From Chelonoidis abingdonii (taxonomy: Eukaryota; Chordata; Testudines; Testudinidae), in assembly GCF_003597395.2 (NCBI RefSeq), contig NC_133771.1:59603454-59667453 (forward strand): a stretch of DNA of 64,000 bases. The letters run 5' to 3'. The notes beneath the pieces are model-generated. The model ran no database searches and had not been told where the DNA came from. It saw nothing but the letters and a program-made list of their open reading frames with translations. Of this stretch, positions 10,910 to 22,154 are shown one piece after another; position 1 is the first letter of the stretch; every line of letters starts with the position of its first letter. The position numbers and the translations under genes are program-made.

Positions 10910-12340
10910 CACACTCCCTGCATGGACATTTATGGGGAATCTGCGTAGGGCTGTTTATGATGGCTTTATGCTCTGCCTGCAGTGGAGAAATTCTTCCCCG
11001 GGCCCTTGCAGGCTGTTTACAGTACATGTGCACCACCACAGCAGTGTGTAAGGGCAGGAGCAGGGGCAAAATCCCTTTAGTCTGCATTTGAGTGATTTGG
11101 TGACATGTTTTGTGGCTGTGCATTGAGGATGAAAAATAAATAACCCTGGACATCTCCACTAGCCTAATCACGCTGTGCAAGTTAAAAATCACAGATGGCA
11201 AGTGCATTGTCTGACCAGTCTTAAGCACTGCAGGAACACAGGTTCAGGAGGCTACTCAGCTACTACTGAGGAGAAGTAGGGAACCAGGAGGAAAAATGGG
11301 AGGGGGTGCTCTCTTCTTTGCAGCTCATGAGCTCTACAAAAGAAGAAGTCTTGAGCTGCTGGATAAATCCAAACTTAATTATATTTTGTAATAGGAGTTA
11401 TTGGGCTATAAGCTTATTGAGCATGAAGCCTGTACAGTGTTACAACCCGTGTTAAAACGTATCAGATTTCCTTCTTACAGGAAATAAGAATTGTCTGGGT
11501 TCTTCTGTTGTCCATTTTAAAATCAGGGTGATTCCAGTAGTGAATCCAGGTGCTAGCTTACATTCACCTCACTTTTTGCTTAACAGTTGTTTTCCTCCCT
11601 AAACCTCTTCCAACAGGGCTCCTGAGTGATAACAGTTTATTTCCATCTGTTGGAGCCTTTATTTCTACAGGCTCAGAGAAGGTTTTGGGCTACAAAATTC
11701 ACTCAGTCATTCTACCTAACACTTTTTCTCTTCAAGGGCTTATAGTTGTCTCTGCTGGTTTGAAAATATCTGTGTTGTGGCCCCCCCTGCTGACTGCCAG
11801 TAGCATAGACTGGATTTGAATATACAGGCTTACAGCATTTGAAAGGTAGCCCAAGAGCACAGTTTATGGAATTTTCCTCTAAACTATTTTTAGCCCAGTA
11901 CAGAGCTGTGTTTGTTGAAGAAAAGTTTTGATAGCTAACAAACCAACCCTGCTTGGCTTGTAATATCTCGAATACTAGAGTAGTCCAGGGCACTGTGCTA
12001 TAATACTCTGTTAGTGGAACAAGTGTGCTAAGGTCTCCTTTTCAGTTACGTTTGAACAATAATACTTTTATCATTAAGAATACTGCAAATTCAGTAGCTC
12101 AGGTTTATTCACAATTCTTTGCTTAGAAACATGGACTTACATGTCAGATGTCAGAAGGTCAAGGTCTGGGGAATTCCATTTGCTTGCACAGTTACCACAA
12201 TTGCACATGCCCAATGAGGTATTTGAGCACCCAGACAGCTAGTTATGTGACTATCTACCCATTCGCATGATCAGTCGTGGCGACTTTTTTTATGCAGCCC
12301 TGAACTTCTCATGGTTTGAAAATCAGACCCATAATAACTA
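10910..12340 (+). other. RIMS1 intron, no recognisable feature
   Basis: This intronic sequence, like 10310-10770, shows no exon with splice sites, RNA gene or named repeat. Short frames on both strands lack similarity that I recognise. Confidence 0.5.
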
Positions 12341-12342
12341 AG

Positions 12343-13870
12343 ACCCAAATCCACAAAGAGACTTAGATATTGCAACACTCAGTGTCACAGAGACTAACTT
12401 GTAGGTGCCTAGCTACCCAATAGCAGGGCTGGTGCAAGGATGTTTCACACCCTAGGTGAAACTTCCACCTTGCACCCCCCCCACCTGTGCCTCCACCATG
12501 AGGCGCGCCCCCCCAGAGCAGCTCCCCCCCTCCACCCTGAGGCGCTCCCCTTGCAGCAGTTCCCCACCCTCTGCGCTGAGGCACGCCCCCCCGCCCCAGC
12601 TCACCCCTGCTCTGTGCACGAGCACCCTGAGCATGCCATCGCTGCTTCACTTCTCCTGCCTCCCAGGCTTGCGGTGCCTAAGCTGATTGGCGCCGCAAGC
12701 CTGGGAGGTGGGAGAAGTGAAGCGGCCATGGCGTGCTCGGAGAGGAGGTGAGGCAGAGGTGAGCTGGGGCGGGGAGTTCCCCTGCATACCCCCCCCTTAC
12801 TTGCTGCAAGCAGCTCTCCCCGCACTCCCCTACCCCAGCTTCCTCCGCCTAAATGCTGGCGGTGACCAGGGCAGCCGAAGATCCAGCCACCGTGGTTGCT
12901 GCTGAAGAAAATGGCGCCCCCCAAATCCCAGTGCCCTAGGCGACCACCGAGGTCGCCTAAATGGTTGCACCAGCCCTGCCCAATAGAATTCATAAACCTT
13001 GGATTAGGCGCCTCATCTCCCTATGCTCTGAATGTTGACAAATAGGTGACTCAGAATGGGATCATCAAAACCCACTAGGCAGGGAGTCACCTAAGCTAGC
13101 CAATAGCAGATGCAGAGGAGAGGGATGTGTTCTAAGTCCCACCACTCTCAGGGAGTTAGGCACCTAACTCCATTTGGGATCCACAGCTGGGAACCCTCTC
13201 CTGGAGTCAGGCGCCTAAGCCACTTCTTGCAAGAACAGCAGTGGTGCATGCCTAACTGCAGTGAGAGCCGCCTTCTCATGGTGGTGAGGGCACTCACCTG
13301 GGATGTGGCAGACCCTGGATCAATTAATCCTTTGCCTGAGGAGAAGGGATTTGAACATAGGTTTCCCACTCTCAGGGGAGCGCCCTAACCGTTGCTCTAG
13401 AGTGTCATTCTCACGCTGTCTCTGGCACAATGCATATTTAAATATTTATATACTGTGTAATGGCCTCAACCAGAGAGATTGAGAGAGACCAGCATCAGTG
13501 TGTCTCACTCTCCAGTGGATAGGGCACGCATCTCCTCCTCCCTCTGTACCATTTTATGTGTAGTTCGGCATGCTCTGAGAATGCCTAGCATATCAAGCCC
13601 CACAGTACCTCATCTGAGTCCCATTTGAGGATCCCACTTGAGTTTAGGTATCAGGCACCTGATTATCTAGACTGATGTGCATATGTCTGATGGCAGAAAC
13701 TTAGGCACCAAGGGAACTTGTGAAAATGCAGGCACTGAAGGATTTTAGGCAATCTGAGGGCTAGGCAGCAGCTTAGCAGAGGGTTAGAGGATTTCAGTGG
13801 CACCTAAATTTTTGGACTTAAGCACCTACAGTGGAAGTTAGGCACCTAAGTTCTTTTGTGGATCTGCACT
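12343..13870. mobile_element. Large inverted-repeat element carrying two opposed tRNA-like segments
   Basis: The left edge ATCCACAAAGAGACTTAG and the right edge CTAAGTTCTTTTGTGGAT are inverted copies with small differences. Between them, motifs such as GTGCCTAG, AGGCGCCT, TTAGGCACCTAA and AGCACCTA recur on both strands. A plus-strand tRNA-like stretch (GTGAGGGCACTCACCTGGGATGTGGCAGACCCTGGATCAA) lies near 13283, and a minus-strand one near 13340-13405. A hAT copy at 12424-12978 has inserted into it, so the original element was about 965 bp. No transposase is visible. A family name is not assigned. Confidence 0.5.
12424..12978 (+). mobile_element. 555-bp hAT-type non-autonomous element with 8-bp target duplication
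   Basis: The ends are CAGGGCTGGTGCAAGG and the inverted TGGTTGCACCAGCCCTG. Both sides carry CCCAATAG (12416-12423 and 12979-12986), an exact 8-bp target duplication typical of hAT transposition. The interior is GC-rich and holds a long imperfect inverted repeat around 12650-12725 (TCCCAGGCTTGCGGTGCC against GGCGCCGCAAGCCTGGGA). There is no transposase frame; it depends on enzyme made elsewhere. Same family as 709 and 25152, the latter in reverse orientation. Confidence 0.93.
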
Positions 13871-14218
13871 TAAGTATCTTTTTTCATTTACAGTCTTTCT
13901 TTCCAAGTCAGAGCAGCACTTGGACCCCAACTCAGCAATTTTTTTTCTCTGCAGCTGTAGCCAGAGTTGTCATTTGCCAGAACATTCAGAACCGAGGAAG
14001 CAGCTTGGAAATCTTGTTATCTTCATATTCTGGCAGTTTGTTCAAGGTGCTGTTCAAGAAGGGAACTGTCACCCTCTTGCACTCATTAAAAAACTTTTGA
14101 AAAAAAAATTGTGAGCCTCAAAGAACTTAGTCATTGACTAGACAGACTGCAGTCTACTTGTCTGGCTTTCTTCTTTCTGAAGGACAGACCTGCAATGTTT
14201 GCAGCCACACACTTACCT

Positions 14219-14330
14219 TGTAAAAACAACAAGGAGTCCTTGTGGCATCTTAGAGACTAACACATTTATTTGAGCATAAGCTTTCGTGGGCCAAAACCTA
14301 CTTTATCTGATGCATGTAGTGAAAAATACA
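14219..14330 (+). mobile_element. Dispersed short retroposon or MITE, same family as 61967
   Basis: It contains TGTAAAAACAACAAGGAGTC, then TTGTGGCATCTTAGAGACTA, ACACATTTATTTGAGCATAA and GCTTTCGTGGGCC. The order and spacing match the head of the element at 61967 (GTAAAAGCAGCAAAGAGTCC, GTGGCACCTTATAGACTAAC). This family is widespread in turtles and crocodilians. I do not assign a formal name. Sequence between 14330 and 14470 may belong to the same insertion. Confidence 0.6.
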
Positions 14331-14723
14331 GTAAGCAGAATATATATTATAGCACATGAAAGGATGGGAGTTGCCTTACCAAATTGAGGGTCAGTGCTAA
14401 CAAGGTCCAGTTCAATTAAGATGGAAGTGGCCTATTCTCAACAAGTTGACAAGAAGGGGCGAACACTTACCTTGTGTTTCTTCCATCTCTTTGTGTATCC
14501 ACTTGGTGTCTCTCCTCTTATACTTGGATCAAAGCCTCTTTGAGTAAGGGACCATCAACGGGATACAAATCCCTGACTGGAGACTCAAGATTCTACCATA
14601 GTACAAAAATAATAATAATGATAATCAAAGGAATTGCCTGAGTGATGACAATTAACTGTGGTGAGGTCTACACTGAGCTGGCCCAGATAATGGAATAAGC
14701 TTTTTCTTCTCCTTTCCTTTCAG

Positions 14724-14825
14724 GTGATATTCAGATTGGAATGGTGGATAAAAAAGGCCAGTTAGAAGTAGAAGTCATTAGAGCCCGAGGCCTCACGCAA
14801 AAACCTGGCTCCAAATCTACCCCAG
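14724..14825 (+). CDS. RIMS1: RIMS1 exon: start of the C2B domain
   Basis: The acceptor is CCTTTCAG and the donor GTGAGG. The exon supplies two bases completing a Gly codon, 33 full codons and one base of the next. The peptide starts DIQIGMVDKKGQLEVEVIRA and goes on RGLTQKPGSKSTP. This is the first beta strand of the RIM C2B domain. RIM C2B domains bind phosphoinositides, liprin-alpha and other presynaptic partners and do not bind calcium, as known for the family. Val and Gly occur at MVDKK and RARGL; from memory, human RIMS1 has Glu and Ser there, which needs an alignment. Phase joins cleanly to the exons on both sides. Confidence 0.93.
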
Positions 14826-14829
14826 GTGA

Positions 14830-16225
14830 GGAGAACTGCAAATGATGGAGGACAAGAGAATACAAAATATGCAATAAAGTGTGGACCAGAGATCTCCAAA
14901 GAGACCATCTCAGCAATTTGTAGCAGTCACTACGTTTACATGTATTCATTTTCTTTTTTGATAGAGATGTGTATTTAGAAAAACCGACTCTGGCCATGTT
15001 CAATTCCTCCCTCTGCACACCATTTAACTTCAGGGAGTGCTGCCCTCACATGAGCAAAATCAACATTTCTGAGGCTGAAAAATCCTTGCTAGAAGAAATG
15101 TCTCCAAGGAGTGTTCAGCGTGTCTAGGGAAAATGTTACAATTAGGTTTGGCGGGATTAGATTTTTACTGGTAAATGTTGATAAATATCGATTTCACGGT
15201 ACACACACAAACCAACAAAAAATCCATCAGTAATAATCACAGTTTACATGTAGGCAAAGTAAGAAAAATGCTGCTTGTAACTTATTAGACTTTGCTTTCA
15301 GGATATTTATTTTGTATATTATTACATGTGATATTGACAATTTGTATTGTAATGGTTTAAAGCTTTAACTTATTGAATCTCAATGTCTACTGTAATTAGG
15401 TAATTATCATCTGATTCCCGCCCGCATAATTTCCTGCAACTGTGAAACTCTGCACTGACAACAATTGGGAAAAAATGCTAAAAAACCCATCATTTTTTCA
15501 CAACTGTGACCATTTAAATTGATATAAATTGGGAAAAAGGCTTAAAAATAAACTGATATTATCCATCAAAATTATTAAAATAATCAAAATCTAGTTACAT
15601 TTCACCATGGACCTGGGGTTGCATATGGAGTCCCTTACGTTATTATTTATGTATTTGTTTATTTCCATCTACAAAAGAGAAAGAGCTGGTGAAAGGGAAT
15701 AGCAAGCAAGGAAGCTGGCAAGGTAGTGGAAACTCAGTAATTTGATCTTCAGTGACACGGCAGAGTTTTGAATAAGTCAGCAAGCAGTATCAGTGCCTCT
15801 GAGCTCAAACATTTGAGCTTACTGGGAATAAATTAAATTATAGTTAGAATAAAAATCTAGTTATTTTAAGAAGTCTTTGCTGGAAAAGGAGAAACAATGT
15901 TTATCATAATAATTAGAATATAGGTTTCAGATTAACATTTGCTGAGAAGTTACTTTAAAATTATTTGAGAAACAAAGTAAATGAGGAACAACTGCCTTTT
16001 TATATGTATGTTTTCAGAAACGACTGTTCCAATTTTAAACATCCAGTTCATTGAAATGTCATAGGGAATGGCATATTTTGAAATGGCTTTGAACCCCTAA
16101 CACATGGAACCATCAAACTATCTAACAGTGACAACATAGTCTTGTTAACAATATCCAGTTCATGGGACACATAAGTTACAAAATCATACGTTAACAGATA
16201 AATGTAAGACATGTTACTATTAATA
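14830..16225 (+). other. RIMS1 intron, AT-rich, no recognised feature
   Basis: The intron between the second and third visible exons is AT-rich and holds no RNA gene or transposon terminus that I can support. The rest of this intron is described under the repeat at 16230. Confidence 0.5.
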
Positions 16226-16229
16226 ACTT

Positions 16230-16385
16230 ATGCAATGTTGCTGTAACCGTGTTGGTCCTAGGATATTAAAGAGACAAGGTGTGTGAGGTAATATCTTTTA
16301 TGGGACCAAGCTTGTCTCTCTCACCAGCATAAATTAGTCCAATAAAAATATTACCTCACTCACCTTGTCTCTCTGATATTTTTGA
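16230..16385 (+). repeat. Short dispersed repeat with inverted halves
   Basis: It reads GCTGTAACCGTGTTGGTCCT, AGGATATTAAAGAGACAAGG, TGAGGTAATATCTTTTAT, then on the other side AAAATATTACCTCACTCACC and TTGTCTCTCTGATATTTT. The second half is the reverse complement of the first (GAGACAAGGTG..GAGGTAATATC), so it is a fold-back arrangement around 16310. The head matches a repeat common in turtles and crocodilians. Name not assigned. Confidence 0.6.
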
Positions 16386-16601
16386 TTAAAACCAAAAACT
16401 AGTAAATATTTAATTGACTTTTCATCATCTAAAATGTTTGCTTATTGATGAACATTCAACTCAGTTTGGCCAATGAAAGTAATTATTTTCACTTTTCCTT
16501 CTAGTCAGTTTCCATTCATTGTTCTTGTCCTCTACCCCAGGGTGCAGTACTGTAAAATGCTTAAGTCCAAACATAAACTTGATGGTGTTCAATTTTTGCA
16601 G

Positions 16602-16741
16602 CTCCCTATGTCAAAGTATACCTGTTGGAAAATGGAGCCTGTGTAGCCAAGAAAAAGACAAGAATTGCACGGAAAACACTTGATCCTCTGTACCAACAGA
16701 CACTGGTTTTTGATGAAAGTCCACAGGGTAAAGTCCTTCAG
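16602..16741 (+). CDS. RIMS1: RIMS1 exon: middle of the C2B domain
   Basis: The acceptor is TTTTTGCAG and the donor GTCAGT. Two bases complete an Ala codon and 46 codons follow. The peptide includes PYVKVYLLENGACVAKKKTR, then IARKTLDPLYQQTLVFDESP and QGKVLQ. It forms the central strands of C2B, with the basic KKKTRIARK patch, which in RIM proteins is the likely phosphoinositide-binding surface. KTLDPLYQQ is the usual C2 turn. All codons are open and the exon ends in phase 0, so the next exon starts with a whole codon. Confidence 0.95.
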
Positions 16742-17111
16742 GTCAGTAATTACTTAATCTTGGTATAGACCCTGATTTGCTAAAGCACTTGAGTATTTGC
16801 TTAACTGTAAGATTGTGAGTCATCCCAGTTATAGCCCACATAAGCACTTAATTTCAGAAATATCAGTTAATATATCTGAGTGGTTTGTAATATCATCAGA
16901 CTCCCAAAAAGTACCTATGTGGCTTTATTAGAATTTTTTCTCTATTGGTGTCTATGGCCCTAACCCTACCTGAGATTTCCCATCAGGACCCTTCTCTTCT
17001 CCTTTGAAAAAATACTCACCCTACTCATGCAGGTAGGGAGTTACCGCATGAATGAACATATAAGTGTATATTCTTTGGACAGAGTTAAATCTGTATTTCA
17101 TGTCCTTACAG

Positions 17112-17330
17112 GTGATAGTTTGGGGAGACTATGGCCGAATGGATCACAAATGCTTCATGGGTGTTGCACAGATTCTTCTGGAGGAACTGGATCTGTCCAG
17201 TGTAGTAATAGGATGGTATAAATTATTTCCACCCTCTTCACTAGTGGATCCAACCTTGACTCCCCTGACCCGCAGGGCTTCCCAGTCATCTCTGGAAAGT
17301 TCAACTGGGCCTCCGTGCATTAGATCATAG
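17112..17330 (+). CDS. RIMS1: RIMS1 terminal coding exon: end of C2B and C-terminus
   Basis: After a TCCTTACAG acceptor the exon reads VIVWGDYGRMDHKCFMGVAQ and ILLEELDLSSVVIGWYKLFP, then the conserved tail ending in RRASQSSLESSTGPPCIRS and a TAG stop at 17328-17330. The first part completes the C2B domain. The calcium-loop aspartates of calcium-binding C2 domains are not in their usual arrangement (WGDYGRMDHK), as expected for RIM C2B. The PPCIRS terminus and the C/Y residues in HKCF and GWYK fit RIMS1 better than RIMS2 as I know them; this should be confirmed by alignment. An upstream in-frame ATG at 17064 lies in the intron and is not a start. Confidence 0.95.
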   Translation: MIVWGDYGRMDHKCFMGVAQILLEELDLSSVVIGWYKLFPPSSLVDPTLTPLTRRASQSSLESSTGPPCIRS

Positions 17331-19345
17331 TGAACTTATAGCAGATGCTGTCTAATAAAAATGTTACCACCCAGGATAACAATCAGAACCAGATTCTTAT
17401 ATGATCAAAAGTATTGTTGGAGAGAGACAATCACTTCTGTTTTTGCCTGTAGTAGTTATCCAAAAATATGTCTGAATTATTTGTTAAAAGATGGCTTAAA
17501 TTAACAGAACAAAATAGTATATCAAATACACTAAGTCAATCTACTAGTGACAGTCACTGATGCTTATTACAATTTTTAAAAAGAGCGGGACCTTTAGATT
17601 AGAATAAAATGGAAAAAAAATACAAAACTGGAAGCTCTCACTCTGTTAAGTGTTGTATTTTATCACATTTTGACAGAGCCCACAAGAAGTGTTAACTTCC
17701 TGGTGTTTCAGCAGTTTTTCTGTACTTGTTACTTCCACTAGTTTTTTTGCTGTGTGATTCTGCCAGTTTTGTAAAAGTACTCACAATGCTAACAGAGACC
17801 CTTCCTTTCGTTTTCTAAACCAAACAAAAAAGGGCTGAAGTATATCTCTGTAAGTATCCCTTCAAGTGTTCAGCAGCCAGAATTATCATACATGATGCCA
17901 CTAAGGTTCTCATTGTTTCTTAGTTCTGGTTCTTCCAAGTCTTTCAGGTGAAAACCCAGAACAAATGACCAATCAAGATTATTTCATTAACAACAACAAC
18001 AAAATCACAGTGCTAGTTTTTCTTTGTAAAAAGCAAATATGTTTGCATTATATATAATGTTTTTTATGTTGTTTTGCATGGAAGAGTTTTGAAGAAATCT
18101 ATCTGCAGCTAATGCTGGGGACTGAGAAAAGCAGCTTTAGTCTTAATTTTGACACTGAAAATATTACTGGTAATGCAGTTTTCTTCTTAGACTCAGAGAG
18201 GAGATATTTACGTTCATGTGTATAAATGTATATTTGACTTCCCAAAATGTTGACCAGGAATGGGGTTGAGCATATGACACTTTCAGCTGTACCCAGGCTT
18301 CTCTGATATGTGTCACTTTAGACACACATGTCTGCCCTGGATAGAGCATGGTATGAGTTGTTCAATATTTCACTGGAAATTCCAGTTGAAATATTCTGCA
18401 CTTACTAATGTTTTTATCAAATTTTAGTTTACATTTCTTTGAGATTGATGCAAGCACAAAGCTTGATTTTTTAACGCAAGATATCTTTTTTGGTAAAAAA
18501 AAAAATATCAAATTTCAATCTGCATTTTATTCATTTCTGTTCTTCTTGGCCTTGAAATCCCGTGTGATTTACTGTAAATGTGCTAAAAACTGCAGACTCT
18601 GCTGGTTCAATGATATGTTTTCCCTCCTTTTACAGGCCATTCAATTTTGTGATCACACAAATAGGGCAGCATGACTTGGAACTGTTCAAAGCTGCATGCA
18701 TGTTTTGTAAAAAGAAGCAAAAAGATTATTTAATAATGTATGTTAGTTCCACATAGGCCAGCTTGTATGTTGCATGTACTTGTACAGTTTGCTCGTAATT
18801 ACTATACTGAAGTAACTAAGAAATCTAAGCCATCCATTTTTCTTATAGACATTTTGCAGGTTTTAGCCAGGCAAGGTCTGTTAGTCTGGTGCTAAATGTC
18901 TATAGATGGACTTTATTTTTTACCCTATGGAAAACGTGATGTAGTATGGACCAAATTCCTTCTAATAAATATTTTGGTGTAGATTCCTACTGTGGGGCTG
19001 TAACACATGTAGAAACTCTGTGCACACTAGGTTTTAATTCATAGACATACTGCCTGCACCAAGTGAACTATTTATTATTATTTATCATGCCGGAACTATT
19101 CTGCCCATGGTTCCATAGGGCACAGACTGATTACTGCTCGACCTGCTGAGCAGGAAGAACTGAAGCATTGGTGCACTACTGCTAGATTCTGTTCTGTCTT
19201 AGTGGCCAAAAATCAACTAATTCTAATTCGGTAAAATCTTTCTATTTTGACCACTTGTCTTAACACTCCCCTGTGCTTTTAAATGAACTCCTAACCCATG
19301 TTATGTAAACATGTTTAATAAAATTTCCTTTTCATGTCCAGATTA
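17331..19345 (+). other. RIMS1: RIMS1 3' untranslated region
   Basis: AT-rich, non-coding sequence continues from the stop codon with AATAAA hexamers at 17354, 17603, 18964 and 19317. The last has a GT-rich stretch 20-45 bases downstream, and 18964 has a smaller one. The block has no visible transposon, unlike its surroundings, which fits a constrained UTR. The true end or ends need transcript data. Confidence 0.65.
19317..19322 (+). terminator. Candidate distal polyadenylation signal of RIMS1
   Basis: AATAAA followed at 19340-19366 by TAGTAGTTGTGTTCAGTATG, a GU-rich downstream element. Of the four hexamers after the stop codon this has the best context. The hexamer at 18964 is a second candidate. 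Confidence 0.5.
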
Positions 19346-19484
19346 GTAGTTGTGTTCAGTATGTTCTAAGGTTCGGATGCGACTCCTCTCACTACCAAAT
19401 TGAATGAGATGTGTAACAGAAGTGAGCAAATAAGTGGTCCATTTAACTGATGTAGAAGCATCTGTTCAGCTGTAGGTTCAAGTC

Positions 19485-19890
19485 TAGACTTGGGGTAAGT
19501 GGGTGCAAGTCATGTGATTTCAATGATGTTGCATTCCCTTCCATGAAGGAGGGGGCCAAATTGTGTTCTCATTTATAAGTAATGCAATTGTATTGAAGAC
19601 ATTGGACCAAACTGAGACTTGGTGTAAGCAGATGCAACTCATTTGATTTCAGTGAGGTTACATCTGCTTATCCTAGGTTGGATTTTGGTCCAGTGGAGCT
19701 GCACAGATATTGGTCTCAGGCTGTATTTGGTGTAAAAAATGCTATTTAGTTACAAAGGGCAAATTCTGCTCTCCTGCAGTCATTTAAATCCAGAATAACG
19801 CCATTGTTATTGACACCAATATATATATTGTGGATAACTATTTATGCCAGTGTAGCTGAGAGCAGAATTTGGCACTAAATGTTATTAGAG
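19485..19890. repeat. Diverged short repeat with a 125-bp direct duplication
   Basis: GACTTGGGGTAAGTGGGTGC at 19490 recurs as GACTTGGTGTAAGCAGATGC at 19615, and similarity continues for about 48 bp. Further right, GGGCAAATTCTGCTCTC (19758) and GAGAGCAGAATTTGGCAC (19858) form an inverted pair flanking about 80 bp. Such paired ends are typical of old palindromic MITEs seen in sauropsid genomes. No coding sequence. Confidence 0.45.
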
Positions 19891-19899
19891 AAGCAAAGA

Positions 19900-22150
19900 T
19901 GGTGTATTGTGTTTGATTTTAGTCCTCTTTATCCTCTAGATATCATTTAACATGATTTAGAAATAGCCTAAAGACTGTCACATCACTTTGAACACATACA
20001 TTTATTGTCTTGTTTAAATGAATACATAACTAAGCTTCAGTAAAATGAATTATTAAAATGATAACTCTCTATTCACAAAAAAGAACTTTGTTTCTGCTTC
20101 TCTGGGGGGAGAATGGTCTGTGAAATACAGAGGACATGATATCGTAAAATCTTCTCAGGTTAGGTGAATGAATGTTTTGTGATTTCCATAGCTTTGAATA
20201 TTGCATCCAAAAACTAGGATCTTTTTCTTACCCATCCTCAGGAATAAATTAAACAAAATTGTTTAGTATTCTTGATCCTCTCTATAACACAGAAAAGGTA
20301 CCAGCAACATTTGAAACATTTAAACCTTATTTTCAAGCACAGTATATCTAATGAATACGAAGCATTAGGGAGAGAAGTGATTTTTTAATCCCACTAGATG
20401 ATAGAATATGTGAAGACAGACAAGACAGCTGTTGCTCCCCTCTTCTGCTGCTATTGCCTTTTGAATTGCTCATTGTTAAGTGGTGGGATTTTAGCATCAC
20501 ACATAAGTCACTCCTCGCTTCTCTCTTCTCCCTCCTACTTTTCCCCAAAGAAGAGGACACAGTATCATTTTACGGATAATGTACGTCATAAAAATAAAGA
20601 TACTAAACATCATAATCACTAAGTTTAAGCATACGACCTGACATTCATTTTCCTCATGACAAGAGCTTATTCAACTTTATATTGAAATCTCTTTATAATT
20701 TACTGCCTTATTACAGAATAAAAGCTGTTAGCCTACGTGGCATAATGATGGGACCTTAAGAACTGCTGAAGGCAGATAGGTAGAACAGGCTGCACATTTA
20801 ACTAGTAAGGCATAAGAAACTTGTAAGGCATAAGAAACTTACATTTGCATTGCCAAGCTGATTAATCAGATACAGCACCTGAATTAAAGCCTGAAAACTA
20901 AGTGCTGTATATCCAAACTAAACTAGAAGAATTTTAAATGGATAAAATCCTCAACATCTGTTCATAAATGTTATGTATAAACCAGGGTTTTATTTATAAC
21001 CTGAAATGTTACATTTGATTGAGACTTCCATTCCATCACAACCATTTCTGTTTTTCATTAGCTCCTTTAAGTAGTAGTAGCTAACCCACCTCTGGCAAGA
21101 AGACTATAGGCCATCTTTACCTCTGTTGTAACGCTATTGATTCAATGTGTTTAAGTCCCATAATGCAGCTGAGCTGTCCTCCAGTGTTATACTAGTCTAA
21201 TACTTAGGATATAGTGGAAAGCAGTATTGTTAAAGATGCATTTTCTCAACTCATCCTGTGGTCTATTCAGACTACCTCTGGAGGTGTCAGCAGGAAATTA
21301 AACCTCCAATAGCACTTGTCAAGAAGAAGATAACACCAACATTCTTGACAATTATCCCCTGGCAATTAAAAAAAAATACTGATCTGTACAGTCACACGGT
21401 TGGTGCATTTGCTTAAACAGTCACTACATAACTGACCATGAGTACTCTGGGGTATGCACGGTCTGAAATATGTTACCTGTTCTACATGGAAAATACGCAC
21501 CAGACAGAGTAAATATTTTCTAGGCTTTATTGCCTATATGCAGCACAAAAAGAATGCATAACATGCAGCATTGTGCAAACTGAGTCATAAGGGGAAAAGT
21601 CAAAAGTACCATCCTCTGTAGACAACAACATGGTAGTTCACCCCTGCCAAATCACTGGATTACCTACAGTAAAGCAGTACTGTCTGTTCTGATGTGCCAG
21701 CCTGTTCCCTTACATTGGTGGCAATGTCTTTTAAAATGTTACAAAAAAATGCTTACATGCAATTACTAGCACCCAACCATAGAAGAGCATGAAATAAATC
21801 CATCTATCACACATTTCATATAGTTACATTAGGGTCCTCGCTAAGCCCTCAGTGTTTAATGGTCTCCTGTCAGTTAATTTAGTCCAAACATTCAGTGTTC
21901 ACAAAATAAAGTTTTATGGGCTTTGAAACCTGAGGGCAAATAAGAGGAACCCAAATGCTGTAATTGTTTAATCATGATTTTTAAACCAATCATATGACGG
22001 GGAGTGGAAGGGGTGCCTCATAATGTTTGACTGCTTGAGGTTGGCAATACCGTAGCTGCCACTGTGCCAGAAGGTCTCTGGCCAGTGGGAGTAGATCAGG
22101 ATTTAGCGTGAGTCGCAATTGCCCCTCTACCACCAGGAAGGGAGGCAATG
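19900..22150. other. Intergenic sequence downstream of RIMS1
   Basis: AT-rich sequence with no exon or RNA gene visible. One local feature is a 17-bp direct repeat, AAGGCATAAGAAACTTG at 20808 followed by AAGGCATAAGAAACTTA at 20826. Short frames such as 20398-20622 have no recognisable similarity. Confidence 0.5.
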
Positions 22151-22154
22151 TACA

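Noticed and set aside
13283..13405. Functional tRNA genes
   Set aside because: The tRNA-like boxes lack a complete cloverleaf and occur as opposed pairs in a repeated element, so they are repeat parts.
17064..17111. ATG at 17064 as start of a short RIMS1 form
   Set aside because: It lies in the intron before a good TCCTTACAG acceptor, and the residues before VIVWGDYG do not match the family.
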